The position numbers and the translations under genes were made by a program. Shown here one piece after another: positions 1 to 6,002 of a stretch of 6,164 nt of DNA (position 1 is its first letter; the number at the start of each line of letters is the position of its first letter). Below the pieces are notes generated by a model. It ran no database searches and was not told the DNA's origin. It saw nothing but the letters and a program-made list of their open reading frames with translations. This DNA comes from Burkholderiaceae bacterium (GTDB lineage: Bacteria; Pseudomonadota; Gammaproteobacteria; Burkholderiales; Burkholderiaceae_C): NCBI GenBank assembly GCA_023260355.1, contig JALQVJ010000262.1, positions 1 to 6,164 of the forward strand, written 5' to 3'.

Positions 1-247
1 CACTCACTGCATTGGCAATGGCTTGCTCGGCTTGCGCCGCATCGCTGAGGTTGGCGGCAACCAAGTGGAGCGCAGCACTTGGAAAGGATTTGGTCAGATG
101 GATTTTCGCCTTCTCCAAATTGTCTGCGCTCCTGGATACCAGGGTGACGCGCGCACCTTCGGTCAGAAAACCTTCGGCGCAGGCCAAGCCAATCCCCTTG
201 CTGCCTCCTGTGATCAGTACGTGTTTTTGCTCGAGATGTAGGTCCAT
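1..247 (-). CDS. Short-chain dehydrogenase/reductase, N-terminal part (runs off left edge)
   Basis: This is the first 82 codons of a minus-strand SDR; the remainder lies beyond position 1. The reading begins MDLHLEQKHVLITGGSKGIG, so the Rossmann nucleotide-binding glycine motif TGxxxGxG is at residues 13-20. After the second beta strand comes LVSR with Arg39, a basic residue typical of NADP(H)-preferring SDRs. N66-L67-S68-D69 matches the adenine-contacting D/NLxD motif. The ATG at 247 is preceded by AGGAG with a 6-base gap, a good ribosome binding site that fixes the start. The catalytic Ser/Tyr/Lys lie outside the window, so substrate cannot be inferred. The gene is divergent from the glutathione S-transferase gene, with 162 bp between them that probably carry both promoters, although I could not identify clear -35/-10 boxes there. 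Family assignment is firm; function within the family is open. Confidence 0.9.
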   Translation of the reverse strand, partial: MDLHLEQKHVLITGGSKGIGLACAEGFLTEGARVTLVSRSADNLEKAKIHLTKSFPSAALHLVAANLSDAAQAEQAIANAVS

Positions 248-409
248 TGAACGCTCCTGTGATGGCCGAATTGAACCACGGCCTTTGGACATCAGAAAGT
301 CCGGGTTGCGACAGGTGCGGGCCTGCCTTGGTGCGACATTTCAAACGCAACAATACATGTGCGCGAGCCTTGACTTGGCTTGCGTCATATTCCAAAAAGG
401 AGCCTTGCG

Positions 410-1102
410 GTGATTCAATTTTTTTATAACGCGGCGCCGAATCCAATGAAGGTCGCATTGATGTTGGAAGAGCTCGGCCTGCCCTATGAAGCCGTGCCCG
501 TGGACACGCGACGCGGCGAGCAGCACTCGCCTGATTTTTTGAAGGTCAATCCAAATGCCAAAGTGCCAGCCATTCGCGATGGCGAAGTCTCTGTCTTTGA
601 CAGCAATGCGATCTTGCTTTACCTGGCCGATCGAGAAAAGCGGTTTGCCCCCGGGCCTGATCAAGCAGCGGGGAGGGCTGAGTGCCTGTCGTGGTTGATG
701 TTTGTGGCCTCTGGCGTGGGGCCCTTTTCTGGGCAGTCTGTGCACTTTCGGCACGTGGCGCCGCAGCCGCAGGACTATGCCTTGAACCGCTATGACTTCG
801 AGGCCCATCGCCATTGGAGCATCGTTGAGCAGCGACTCAGCGCGCGGCAATTCATGCTCGGCGCTGATTATTCAATCGTGGATATGGCCGTGTGGGGCTG
901 GGCTCGCATGCTCCCCTACGTCACTGGGTTGGATCATGTCTGGGAACGATACCCCAATGTCAAGCGGCTACTCGACACCATCAACGCCAGGCCCGCAGCC
1001 AAGGCAGCCGAGGCCTTGAAGGCCAAGCATGCATTCAAAGTCGAGATGGACGATGAAGCGCGCAAGGCCCTTTACCCACAAAACGAAAGGCTCAAGCGCT
1101 GA
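410..1102 (+). CDS. Glutathione S-transferase family protein
   Basis: A 230-residue cytosolic glutathione S-transferase-like protein, close to the usual 200-230 for the family. Such enzymes conjugate glutathione to electrophiles or reduce mixed disulfides. The N-terminal thioredoxin fold (about residues 1-76) carries NAAPNPMKVALMLEE at 7-21, the NPNAKVPAI segment at 47-55 with the invariant cis-Pro53 after Val52, and DSNAILLYLAD at 64-74, which fits the gamma-glutamate-binding E/DS-x-AI-x-YL motif. The rest is the alpha-helical C-terminal domain, with SIVDMAVWGW matching the family's conserved N-capping-box helix. I chose the GTG at 410 because AAAGGAG (396-402) lies 7 bases upstream. An in-frame TTG at 380 would add ten residues before the fold and place the ribosome site inside the gene. 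The N-terminus resembles theta/nu/Ure2-like enzymes, where a Ser, Thr or Asn activates glutathione; Asn11 is a candidate. The following SDR lies 67 bp downstream on the same strand, so co-transcription is likely. Confidence 0.93.
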   Translation: MIQFFYNAAPNPMKVALMLEELGLPYEAVPVDTRRGEQHSPDFLKVNPNAKVPAIRDGEVSVFDSNAILLYLADREKRFAPGPDQAAGRAECLSWLMFVASGVGPFSGQSVHFRHVAPQPQDYALNRYDFEAHRHWSIVEQRLSARQFMLGADYSIVDMAVWGWARMLPYVTGLDHVWERYPNVKRLLDTINARPAAKAAEALKAKHAFKVEMDDEARKALYPQNERLKR

Positions 1103-1169
1103 ACCGGCGACTGTCTCAGTAACTGGCAAAGGGCGCTCACCAATAGGCTCGAACGAAATGAGGGAACCC

Positions 1170-1946
1170 ATGTATTCACCTTTTGATCTCACAGGTCACC
1201 GGTCTGTTATCACTGGCGGCAATGGCGGCATTGGCATGGGCATGGCCAAGGCCCTGCTGCAAGCCGGCGCACGCGTCAGCGTATGGGGCTCGCGCGCGGA
1301 AAAGACCGCGCAAGCGTTGAAGCATCTGCAAGACATGTGTGGAGATGCATCGCGCGTGCACGCGCTGACCTGCGATGTGGCCGATGAAGACCAAGTCGAG
1401 GCCGCCATGGCAGCCTCTATTCAAGCCTTGGGCGGACTGGATAGTTGCTTTGCCAATGCAGGCGTGTCGGGCAAGGGTGTCATGTTGCTGGATATGGATC
1501 TGGAAGAGTTTCGGCGCATCCAACGCATCAACGTTGAAGGCGTATTTTTGACATGCCGCGCTGCTGCTCGAGCCATGGTTCAGCAAGGGCAGGGCGGCTC
1601 GTTGGTCGTGACGGCTAGCACGGCGGCGCTTGAAGGGGCTGCACGCAACAGCCACTATGGTGCATCCAAGGGTGCGGTCGCTTCCTTTGTGCGCGCCATC
1701 GCAATGGAGTTGGCCAGACACCAGATTCGGGCCAACTCGATTCTCCCCGGCTGGATCGAGACCGAAATGACGGAGGCCTCAACGCAGAGCGACAAGTTTG
1801 CGAAGGCGGTCATCCCACGCATCCCTGCAAGGCGTTGGGGTGACATGGACGACTTTGGTGGCATCGCGGTTTATTTGGCGAGCTCGGCCTCGCGCTACCA
1901 CACAGGCGAACAGTTCGTGATTGACGGCGGCTACACCAAGTTCTGA
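1170..1946 (+). CDS. SDR family NAD(P)-dependent oxidoreductase (complete)
   Basis: A 258-residue classical SDR, the normal length for the family. All hallmark elements are present: TGGNGGIG (15-22) for nucleotide binding, D69 of the CDV motif, NAG (96-98), the structural/catalytic Asn121, and catalytic Ser150, Tyr163 and Lys167 in the YGASK motif. The Ser-to-Tyr spacing of 13 is as in characterised classical SDRs. The PGWIETEM stretch follows the usual PG motif, and the end FVIDGGYTKF is the standard C-terminal strand. Gly40-Ser41-Arg42 after beta2 suggests NADP(H). I chose the ATG at 1170: it has GAGG 6 bases upstream, and MYSPFDLTGHRSVITGG starts the fold at the usual point. An ATG at 1158 is in frame and possible, while the far upstream ATG at 1029 lies inside the GST gene. 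The layout of 3-oxoacyl-ACP reductases and of many sugar or steroid SDRs is identical, so the substrate is not assignable. It is probably in one transcript with the GST gene. Confidence 0.94.
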   Translation: MYSPFDLTGHRSVITGGNGGIGMGMAKALLQAGARVSVWGSRAEKTAQALKHLQDMCGDASRVHALTCDVADEDQVEAAMAASIQALGGLDSCFANAGVSGKGVMLLDMDLEEFRRIQRINVEGVFLTCRAAARAMVQQGQGGSLVVTASTAALEGAARNSHYGASKGAVASFVRAIAMELARHQIRANSILPGWIETEMTEASTQSDKFAKAVIPRIPARRWGDMDDFGGIAVYLASSASRYHTGEQFVIDGGYTKF

Positions 1947-1997
1947 CCTGCCATGGACCCACGCGCGCCTGCGCACCGGTGGCTGGAGGTCGATCGA

Positions 1998-2381
1998 TCA
2001 GCTGTGGATTGCCGCTGCGACGTAGAGTGCGATTGTGATGGCGTACCCGATCGCCCATACCAGGGTGCGCATTGACGCCTTGTCTGTCACATAGCAGTAG
2101 ATGTAGGCGAGGCGCGTTGCGACAAACGCCCATCCCATCCATGTCACGGTCTCCACCGGTGTCTGGGCGAGCATCGCCAAAACCATGCCACCCGCAAAAA
2201 ACGGAAAAGCCTCAAGGCTATTGGCCTCGGCAGCGCTGGCGCGCTGGCGCTCTCCCGTTTGCTGAGCAAGCCATGCCCGTGGATTGTGGTTGTCGTAATG
2301 TTTGAACCCTCGCTTTGCGATGCCTGTGCATACGACGGGGAGCAAACCAGCGATCAAGACAGAAACGATGGCCCAAGACAT
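1998..2381 (-). CDS. MAPEG family inner-membrane protein
   Basis: A 127-residue integral membrane protein of the MAPEG family (membrane-associated proteins in eicosanoid and glutathione metabolism), at the typical 125-150 residues. Four hydrophobic segments are visible, roughly 3-22, 57-73, 78-98 and 104-124. The family signature lies between and within them: R47-A-x3-E52-A-N54-x2-E57-A-F59-x-F61, then R90-L-A-Y93 and Y97 in the third helix. Eukaryotic members are glutathione-dependent enzymes; most bacterial members are uncharacterised, so glutathione use here is inference. The ATG at 2381 is the only good start before the first helix. No strong Shine-Dalgarno sequence precedes it (only GAAAG about 8 bases away). 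Its start lies 27 bp after the stop of the MDR gene, so it is probably the second gene of that transcript and may depend on it for translation. It is convergent with the SDR gene, with 51 bp between stops and no obvious hairpin with a T run. Confidence 0.87.
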   Translation of the reverse strand: MSWAIVSVLIAGLLPVVCTGIAKRGFKHYDNHNPRAWLAQQTGERQRASAAEANSLEAFPFFAGGMVLAMLAQTPVETVTWMGWAFVATRLAYIYCYVTDKASMRTLVWAIGYAITIALYVAAAIHS

Positions 2382-2408
2382 AGTTGGCTTTCGGTGGGTT
2401 GAGGAGGA

Positions 2409-3389
2409 TCAGGGCTGAACAATCACTTTGCCCCGAGGTCGACCGAATTGCTGGCGGTCGTGGGCCCTTGCGATTTCATCCAAAGTATAGGTTTCATCGA
2501 TCCGCAGCCAAAGCGCATTTGCCTCGACACAGGACTGCACATAGCTGGCCACTTGGCGTTTGACATCTTCCGGAACCTCAAAAATAGCCACGCCGCAGAG
2601 ATGAATGTTGCGATACATGAACGCCGCCCAGTCCAGAGCGGGTTTGGGATTGCTTGCGGTGCCAAAACTGGCAATCACGCCATTTTGCGCCATCATGCGC
2701 CAGCTGTAATCCAAGTGCGCGCCGAGGTCGACATCGATCATGCTGCGAAGCCCTTGCCCGGCGGTAAATGCCATGACCTCCTGTAGGAGGTCGTGCCGAT
2801 CACTGTTCAACACGAGATCTGCGCCAGCTTTTTTTGCGTCTTCTTCTTTGTCTTCAGAGCCGCGCACCACCCCGATCACATGCGCGCCCATGGATTTGGC
2901 CAATTGAACCGCCAAGTTGCACACGGCGCCGGCAGCGCCAGTCACCAAGACGTTCTGGTTGCGCAAATCGCCAGCCAGCATCAAGGCGTGACAGGCTGTC
3001 ATGGCGGGCACACCGAGCGCTGCGCCTTCGGCGTCGCTCATGTGCGGCGGCAAGGGCATCGCCCGGCTGGCCGAGACCACGGTCTTTTCAGCTGCTGCGC
3101 CATTCCACTTTTGGTGTGCTGCCTCCCATACCCAAACACGTTGGCCAATGCGCTCACGGTCAACGCCAGCGCCTACCGACTCGATGATCCCGGCGGCATC
3201 GTATCCCGGAATGATTTTGGGAAACGGCAGGGCACCCCGTTGCCCCACTCGCCGCTTCCAGTCTGTTGGGTTCACCCCATGCGCGAAGACTTTGACCACC
3301 ACTTCACCCGGGCCAGCGACCGGGTCGGCAATCTCGCCAGTGGTTAGCACACTGGAGGCGCCTGATTGTTCGTACCATGCAGCTTTCAT
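2409..3389 (-). CDS. Zinc-independent MDR oxidoreductase, NADPH:quinone reductase-like
   Basis: A 326-residue medium-chain dehydrogenase/reductase of the quinone oxidoreductase type, which reduces quinones or activated double bonds with NADPH. The GroES-like N-terminal domain carries VNPTDWK at 39-45, where zinc alcohol dehydrogenases have a zinc-ligand cysteine, and PGYDAAGIIESVGAGV (61-76). The Rossmann domain starts at VTGAAGAV (149-156), a variant of the usual GGAGGVG loop. No cysteine cluster for structural zinc is visible, so it should be zinc-independent. The C-terminus KVIVQP is typical for the family. I chose the ATG at 3389 because MKAAWYEQ is the standard beginning. The frame stays open upstream to 3485, but those 32 residues (rich in Cys, Ala and Ser) resemble no part of the family. 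No clear Shine-Dalgarno sequence precedes 3389. The gene is divergent from the GIY-YIG-like gene (121 bp apart) and is followed by the MAPEG gene. Confidence 0.92.
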   Translation of the reverse strand: MKAAWYEQSGASSVLTTGEIADPVAGPGEVVVKVFAHGVNPTDWKRRVGQRGALPFPKIIPGYDAAGIIESVGAGVDRERIGQRVWVWEAAHQKWNGAAAEKTVVSASRAMPLPPHMSDAEGAALGVPAMTACHALMLAGDLRNQNVLVTGAAGAVCNLAVQLAKSMGAHVIGVVRGSEDKEEDAKKAGADLVLNSDRHDLLQEVMAFTAGQGLRSMIDVDLGAHLDYSWRMMAQNGVIASFGTASNPKPALDWAAFMYRNIHLCGVAIFEVPEDVKRQVASYVQSCVEANALWLRIDETYTLDEIARAHDRQQFGRPRGKVIVQP

Positions 3390-3510
3390 TGCTTGGACTC
3401 GAGTAGTTGAAAATGCTGCAAAGTCTAAGGACCAACTTGCCATTTTTGAGTCACATGGGTGTGCGCAGGCATTTGGGGCCGACACGCTTGGATTTCAAAG
3501 GTTGCGCTCC

Positions 3511-3834
3511 ATGAAGCCACGCCACTACGTTTACGTCATCCAACTCAATCGGCAGGTGCTGGTTGAGCCTAAATTTCTGCGCGCCAATCCTGGTTACCAA
3601 GACGGCAAACCCTGTGTTTATGTCGGTATGACGGGGCTTGATCCAGACCTGCGATTTGACCAGCACAAGGCGGGCATTCGTGCCAACCGATATGCACAGG
3701 CGTATGGGGAGTGTCTGGATGTGGCATGCATGGCCGAATTGCGTCAACCCATGACTGCCAGTGACGCGAAATACAACGAAGTGGACTTGGCGATCAGGCT
3801 CAGAAAGCGGGGCTGGGCTGTTTGGCAGGCCTGA
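3511..3834 (+). CDS. GIY-YIG nuclease-like small protein
   Basis: A 107-residue stand-alone protein with GIY-YIG superfamily features. YVYVI at 6-10 takes the place of the GIY strand and VYVGMT at 36-41 that of YIG. R48 within DLRF, then QHK (51-53) with His52/Lys53, follow at the expected spacing, and Glu90 in the NEVDLAI helix is a candidate metal-binding glutamate. The two tyrosine strands are separated by about 26 residues instead of the usual 10-15. That insertion contains NPGYQDGKPC, which I associate with a recognisable but poorly described group of small bacterial proteins. Nuclease activity is inferred from the motif, not known. The ATG at 3511 has AAAGG 9 bases upstream. The frame extends upstream, but only through the promoter region of the divergent MDR gene. 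No neighbouring gene suggests a partner, and its stop faces the Wzz-like gene 221 bp away. Confidence 0.82.
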   Translation: MKPRHYVYVIQLNRQVLVEPKFLRANPGYQDGKPCVYVGMTGLDPDLRFDQHKAGIRANRYAQAYGECLDVACMAELRQPMTASDAKYNEVDLAIRLRKRGWAVWQA

Positions 3835-4055
3835 GCACTGGATCTCTCGAGCGGAGTGAACCGTGGCGGCGTCGCTTGCAAAGCACGGACGCAATGCGCG
3901 ATGGCGCTACCGAGGGCGCTTCGCAGTTGATGCTAGGGACGCTCATACCTCTCGAACCCAGGTATCGCGAGGGGCGCTGGGTCGTTCTACCCATGGTCAA
4001 GCCCTGCAGCTTGGCGGTCCGGTGCAAGCGCGTGCCATCAGCATGTGGCAGGATC
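3835..4055. other. Intergenic stretch between convergent genes, no supported gene
   Basis: This stretch separates the ends of the GIY-YIG-like gene and the Wzz-like gene. It is GC-rich and open in several frames on both strands, but none of the resulting peptides resembles a protein I recognise. They are rich in Arg, Ser and Gly, as random readings of GC-rich DNA tend to be. A 5-bp inverted repeat TGCCA/TGGCA with an 8-base loop lies near 4035-4052 but has no T run, so I do not call a terminator. It could be decayed coding sequence. Confidence 0.4.
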
Positions 4056-5209
4056 TCAAGCCCGTTGCTTTTGGATTTCTCTTCGGCTGGCTGCAAATAG
4101 AATCGCCAGAAATATCCCCAGAAAACTGCCCATCAGCAGACCGATCAATCCGCCTGTGAATGGCCCGATTTTTCGTTCAAATTCCAGTAGAGATAAGTCT
4201 GTCTTTGCCAGCTTGAAATCGGGCTCTACCAGCGGGGACCCTTCTACAAGCCCGCGCAAGCGTTTGGCGTTTGGGCTGTCTTGCAACGACCTGAGTTGGG
4301 CTTCAACTTCGATCGACTTGCGGATGAACTCCCGTTCATCCTTGCGCTCACGAATAAGCTTGGCCTCTCTTTCCAAGGCCTCATACCCTCGGACATAGAG
4401 CGGGTTATCGGATTTGATATTCGTCACGACCGACGCGTTGGCAGAAAAGGTAGTGCCCTCGAGGGTCCCTTTGGCAATACCCAATGCCCTGGCGATTTTT
4501 GCCTGCTCGTCAAGATTTGCAGTGTCTGGTTGATTGATTTTTTGTAGTCCTCTCGCTGGTAGTCGAGTTCCCGCTTCAGGTCCTCTGCTTTGAAGCGGTT
4601 GGCCGTGTCAAACGACTCTGCTCGCGCCAACAACGACATTCGCAGACCCGCAACGGCCTTTTGGGTGGCCGTCTCTAGCCACATGGTCAGCAGGTGAAGG
4701 TCTTTTTCACGGTCTGTGCTGGTCAGTGCGAGCGTCCAATATGGGGAACCGGTCTTTCGCTTCTCGTCTAGTTGTGGCGGCGTCAGGGTAAATTGACCGC
4801 GCAGCCTTGCAACGTATCTGATCTGGCTTGCTTCATCCAGCTCACCCAATTCACGCTCTCGAACGCGAGCCGCCACCTCGCGAAACAACTCAGAGTCGTC
4901 GACGCTGGCCATCAGCTCTGTCAAGAATCGGTCGGAGTCGAGCGGGGGTTTGCCTGTGGCGTCCGACTGAACAAACTTTGAAGTCACCAAGAAGTCGTTG
5001 ATTTGGTGAAACACCGCGGTCTCGCGGCTTGTCAAAGGCTTGAACTCGATGGATGCACTGTAAGGCGCAGCTGACCCCACCCACATCCCAGCAGAGGCGC
5101 TGAGCAAGGCCGATGCAACGATGAGCTTCCAATGGGTGAGGAGCGTCAACACCAGTTGGCCAATGTTGATCTCATCTTCGGTGTCGTGTGGTGCGATGGG
5201 CTCACTCAT
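4056..5209 (-). pseudogene. Wzz-type polysaccharide chain-length determinant, frameshifted in this sequence
   Basis: Together these two frames encode one Wzz/chain-length determinant protein, an inner-membrane co-polymerase that sets polysaccharide chain length. The first frame (5209 to 4424) starts with a cytoplasmic tail containing DEINIGQLVLTLLTHWK (12-28), a clear Wzz-domain opening, then membrane segment 1 (about 29-46) and a long periplasmic, helix-rich region. The second frame (ending at 4056) carries DEQAKIARALGIAKG, the helix-loop usual in the middle of these proteins, then charged coiled-coil-like helices, membrane segment 2 (GGLIGLLMGSFLGIFLA) and a short basic tail RREIQKQRA. One missing base joins them; restored, the product would have 384 residues, normal for exopolysaccharide-type Wzz proteins. 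Both frames are open between 4607 and 4424, and an A6 run (T6 at 4538-4543 on the plus strand) lies in that interval. The cause may be a sequencing error, a real mutation or slippage. The start overlaps the stop of the upstream 43-codon ORF. No tyrosine-kinase domain is fused. Confidence 0.83.
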
Positions 5210-5337
5210 AACATACCAAGCTCGTGGGTGAGCAACGCGATACAGAGGATTTCAGCCGCAACGAGGCCAGCAAGGAAGAGGCGAGCGTTGAGGCTGAGTC
5301 GGCAACAAGCGCGCGTGATTTGTTCAAAGGTCCGCAT
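5206..5337 (-). CDS. Small single-pass membrane peptide ORF coupled to the Wzz-like gene
   Basis: A 43-codon reading frame whose TGA overlaps the ATG of the Wzz-like gene (ATGA), the classic layout for translational coupling. The product begins with a basic 20-residue segment (MRTFEQITRACCRLSLNARL) and continues with a hydrophobic run FLAGLVAAEILCIALLTH, long enough for one membrane span with the N-terminus inside, then stops after HELGML. An in-frame TGA two codons before the ATG rules out an earlier start. The Shine-Dalgarno is poor (GAGAG directly abutting the ATG). I do not recognise a family. The hydrophobic run with an internal AE pair recalls the first helix of exosortase-like membrane proteins, so this may be a surviving N-terminal stump of a deleted gene. 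It could also be a real small subunit or leader peptide of the Wzz unit, or chance. Confidence 0.4.
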   Translation of the reverse strand: MRTFEQITRACCRLSLNARLFLAGLVAAEILCIALLTHELGML

Positions 5338-5358
5338 CTCTCAAGCATATGAGAGTGG

Positions 5359-5464
5359 GATAAAAATAAATCTATAGACGTAAATAAATTGATTTAATTA
5401 ACAAAATATAGATTTTAAATAAACTTTTATTACTAAAATTATTTAGACAGACGTACAATTTAGG
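5359..5464. promoter_or_regulatory. AT-rich divergent control region of the Wzz-like and MarR-like genes
   Basis: About 105 bases consisting almost entirely of A and T separate the minus-strand Wzz unit from the plus-strand regulator gene, in sharp contrast to the flanking coding DNA. Such a stretch between divergent starts is expected to hold both promoters. I cannot single out convincing -35/-10 pairs for the minus-strand unit. The heptamer AGACGTA occurs twice, at 5376-5382 and 5449-5455, flanking the region, which may be a repeated binding half-site. AT-rich DNA of this kind is also a usual target of H-NS-type silencers; that is inference. Confidence 0.5.
5368..5415. repeat. Nested inverted repeats, candidate operator
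   Basis: The outer arms AAATCTATA (5368-5376) and TATAGATTT (5407-5415) are perfect 9-bp complements. Between them, TAAATAAAT (5381-5389) and ATTTAATTA (5392-5400) pair at 8 of 9 positions around a 2-base centre. The two axes lie at 5391.5 and 5390.5, so they are almost concentric. The inner 20-bp near-palindrome has the size and AT-richness typical of MarR-family operators, and a MarR-like gene starts about 100 bases downstream. Low sequence complexity makes chance palindromes commoner here. Confidence 0.4.
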
Positions 5465-5471
5465 CTATGAC
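5444..5471 (+). promoter_or_regulatory. Possible sigma70-type promoter for the MarR-like gene
   Basis: TAGACA (5444-5449) matches the -35 consensus at five of six bases. After a 16-base spacer, TATGAC (5466-5471) matches the -10 consensus at four of six. Transcription would start near 5478, leaving a leader of about 18 bases before the ATG at 5496 and excluding the upstream ATG at 5467. It is one of several possible pairings in AT-rich DNA. Confidence 0.25.
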
Positions 5472-5495
5472 ACACGAGCAGTCCTCCGCATTCAG

Positions 5496-5804
5496 ATGAC
5501 ACTGGTTGATTTTCAGTCCAGTTTGAACGCCATGCGCGATGGTATCGGGCAGGGATATTCCAGCATCCCGTTGCTGGTTGTGTTGGCTGTCTTTGCCGCC
5601 GAGCGGGAAGGCAGGCCCTTGTCTATGAAGCAGCTCGGTCTGGAGGTCGGGTGCAGTTTGCCCATACTCACCAAGCACGTCAGTCAGTTGATCGATGCTG
5701 AGTACATCACGTCAGCGGCGGTCACCCAAGACAAGCGCCAACGAATCGTTCTGCCCAGCGCGAAGTTGAAAGTTCTGGTCAAGGCATGCGGCCTTGAGTG
5801 TTGA
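5496..5804 (+). CDS. MarR-like winged-helix transcriptional regulator, small
   Basis: A 102-residue protein that reads as a winged helix-turn-helix DNA-binding domain. A first helix (about 4-20) is followed by PLLVVLAVFAAE (25-36), then the helix-turn-helix PLSMKQLGLEVGCS (41-54) with recognition helix LPILTKHVSQLIDAE (55-69), and a wing YITSAAVTQDKRQRIVL (70-86). The D79/R81/R83 pattern recalls the MarR wing D-x-R-x-R. It is shorter than full MarR proteins (about 140-150), lacking most of the dimerisation helices, so dimer mode is uncertain. The ATG at 5496 has no good Shine-Dalgarno sequence. A tiny frame starting at 5467 ends in a TGA that overlaps this ATG, so either coupled initiation or a shifted true N-terminus is possible. 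Its position divergent from the Wzz unit across palindromic AT-rich DNA suggests that it controls polysaccharide genes and itself; that is inference from layout. Confidence 0.72.
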   Translation: MTLVDFQSSLNAMRDGIGQGYSSIPLLVVLAVFAAEREGRPLSMKQLGLEVGCSLPILTKHVSQLIDAEYITSAAVTQDKRQRIVLPSAKLKVLVKACGLEC

Positions 5805-5958
5805 GCGCCTCTGATTGCAAACCACCCGCGGTAGCTTGTGTAAGACACGTGAGCCATGGGGCGCTGACTCACGCTGTTCGCTCAGGATGCGAAGGCTCTT
5901 TGAGGTGAGCAAATCGTGCCGCGATTCCGCTTTTTTCGGGTCCTGCTTTGCGACAAGA

Positions 5959-5991
5959 AAAAAAGCCAACCGGTATGCAGTTGGCTTTTTT
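5959..5991. terminator. Bidirectional rho-independent terminator
   Basis: A perfect 12-bp stem, AAAAAAGCCAAC (5959-5970) with GTTGGCTTTTTT (5980-5991), closes a 9-base loop. GCGACA/TGTCGC just outside can extend the pairing after a small bulge on the left arm. Read on the plus strand it ends in six T, and on the minus strand in seven T, so it should work both ways. On the plus strand it could end the MarR-like transcript, 155 bases after its stop. On the minus strand it lies 11 bases after the CCA of the apparent tRNA end, where tRNA terminators usually sit. Confidence 0.88.
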
Positions 5992-6002
5992 GTCGCTTAC
6001 TT

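Noticed and set aside
380..409. Upstream TTG start of the GST gene
   Set aside because: It would put the strong AAAGGAG ribosome site inside the gene and add ten residues before the conserved fold; the GTG at 410 is correctly spaced from it.
1947..1997. Terminator between the convergent SDR and MAPEG genes
   Set aside because: There are short complementary CCAC/GTGG segments but no T run and no stable stem.
3390..3485. N-terminal extension of the MDR protein to 3485
   Set aside because: MKAAWYEQ is the family's normal beginning; the added residues have no family counterpart and cover the intergenic promoter region.
3945..3975. GGTTCGAG-like T-loop motif on the minus strand near 3960
   Set aside because: The flanking bases do not form a 5-bp T stem and no acceptor or anticodon arms are nearby.
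3800..4159. Overlapping ORFs on both strands across 3800-4159
   Set aside because: All are Arg/Ser/Gly-rich readings of GC-rich intergenic DNA, run into known genes in other frames, and match nothing recognisable.
4538..4543. Programmed -1 frameshifting in the Wzz-like gene
   Set aside because: The heptamer in the zero frame is C AAA AAA, not the canonical A AAA AAA, and I see no obvious stimulatory hairpin directly downstream. Length control proteins are not known to need such fusion, so an indel is the simpler reading.
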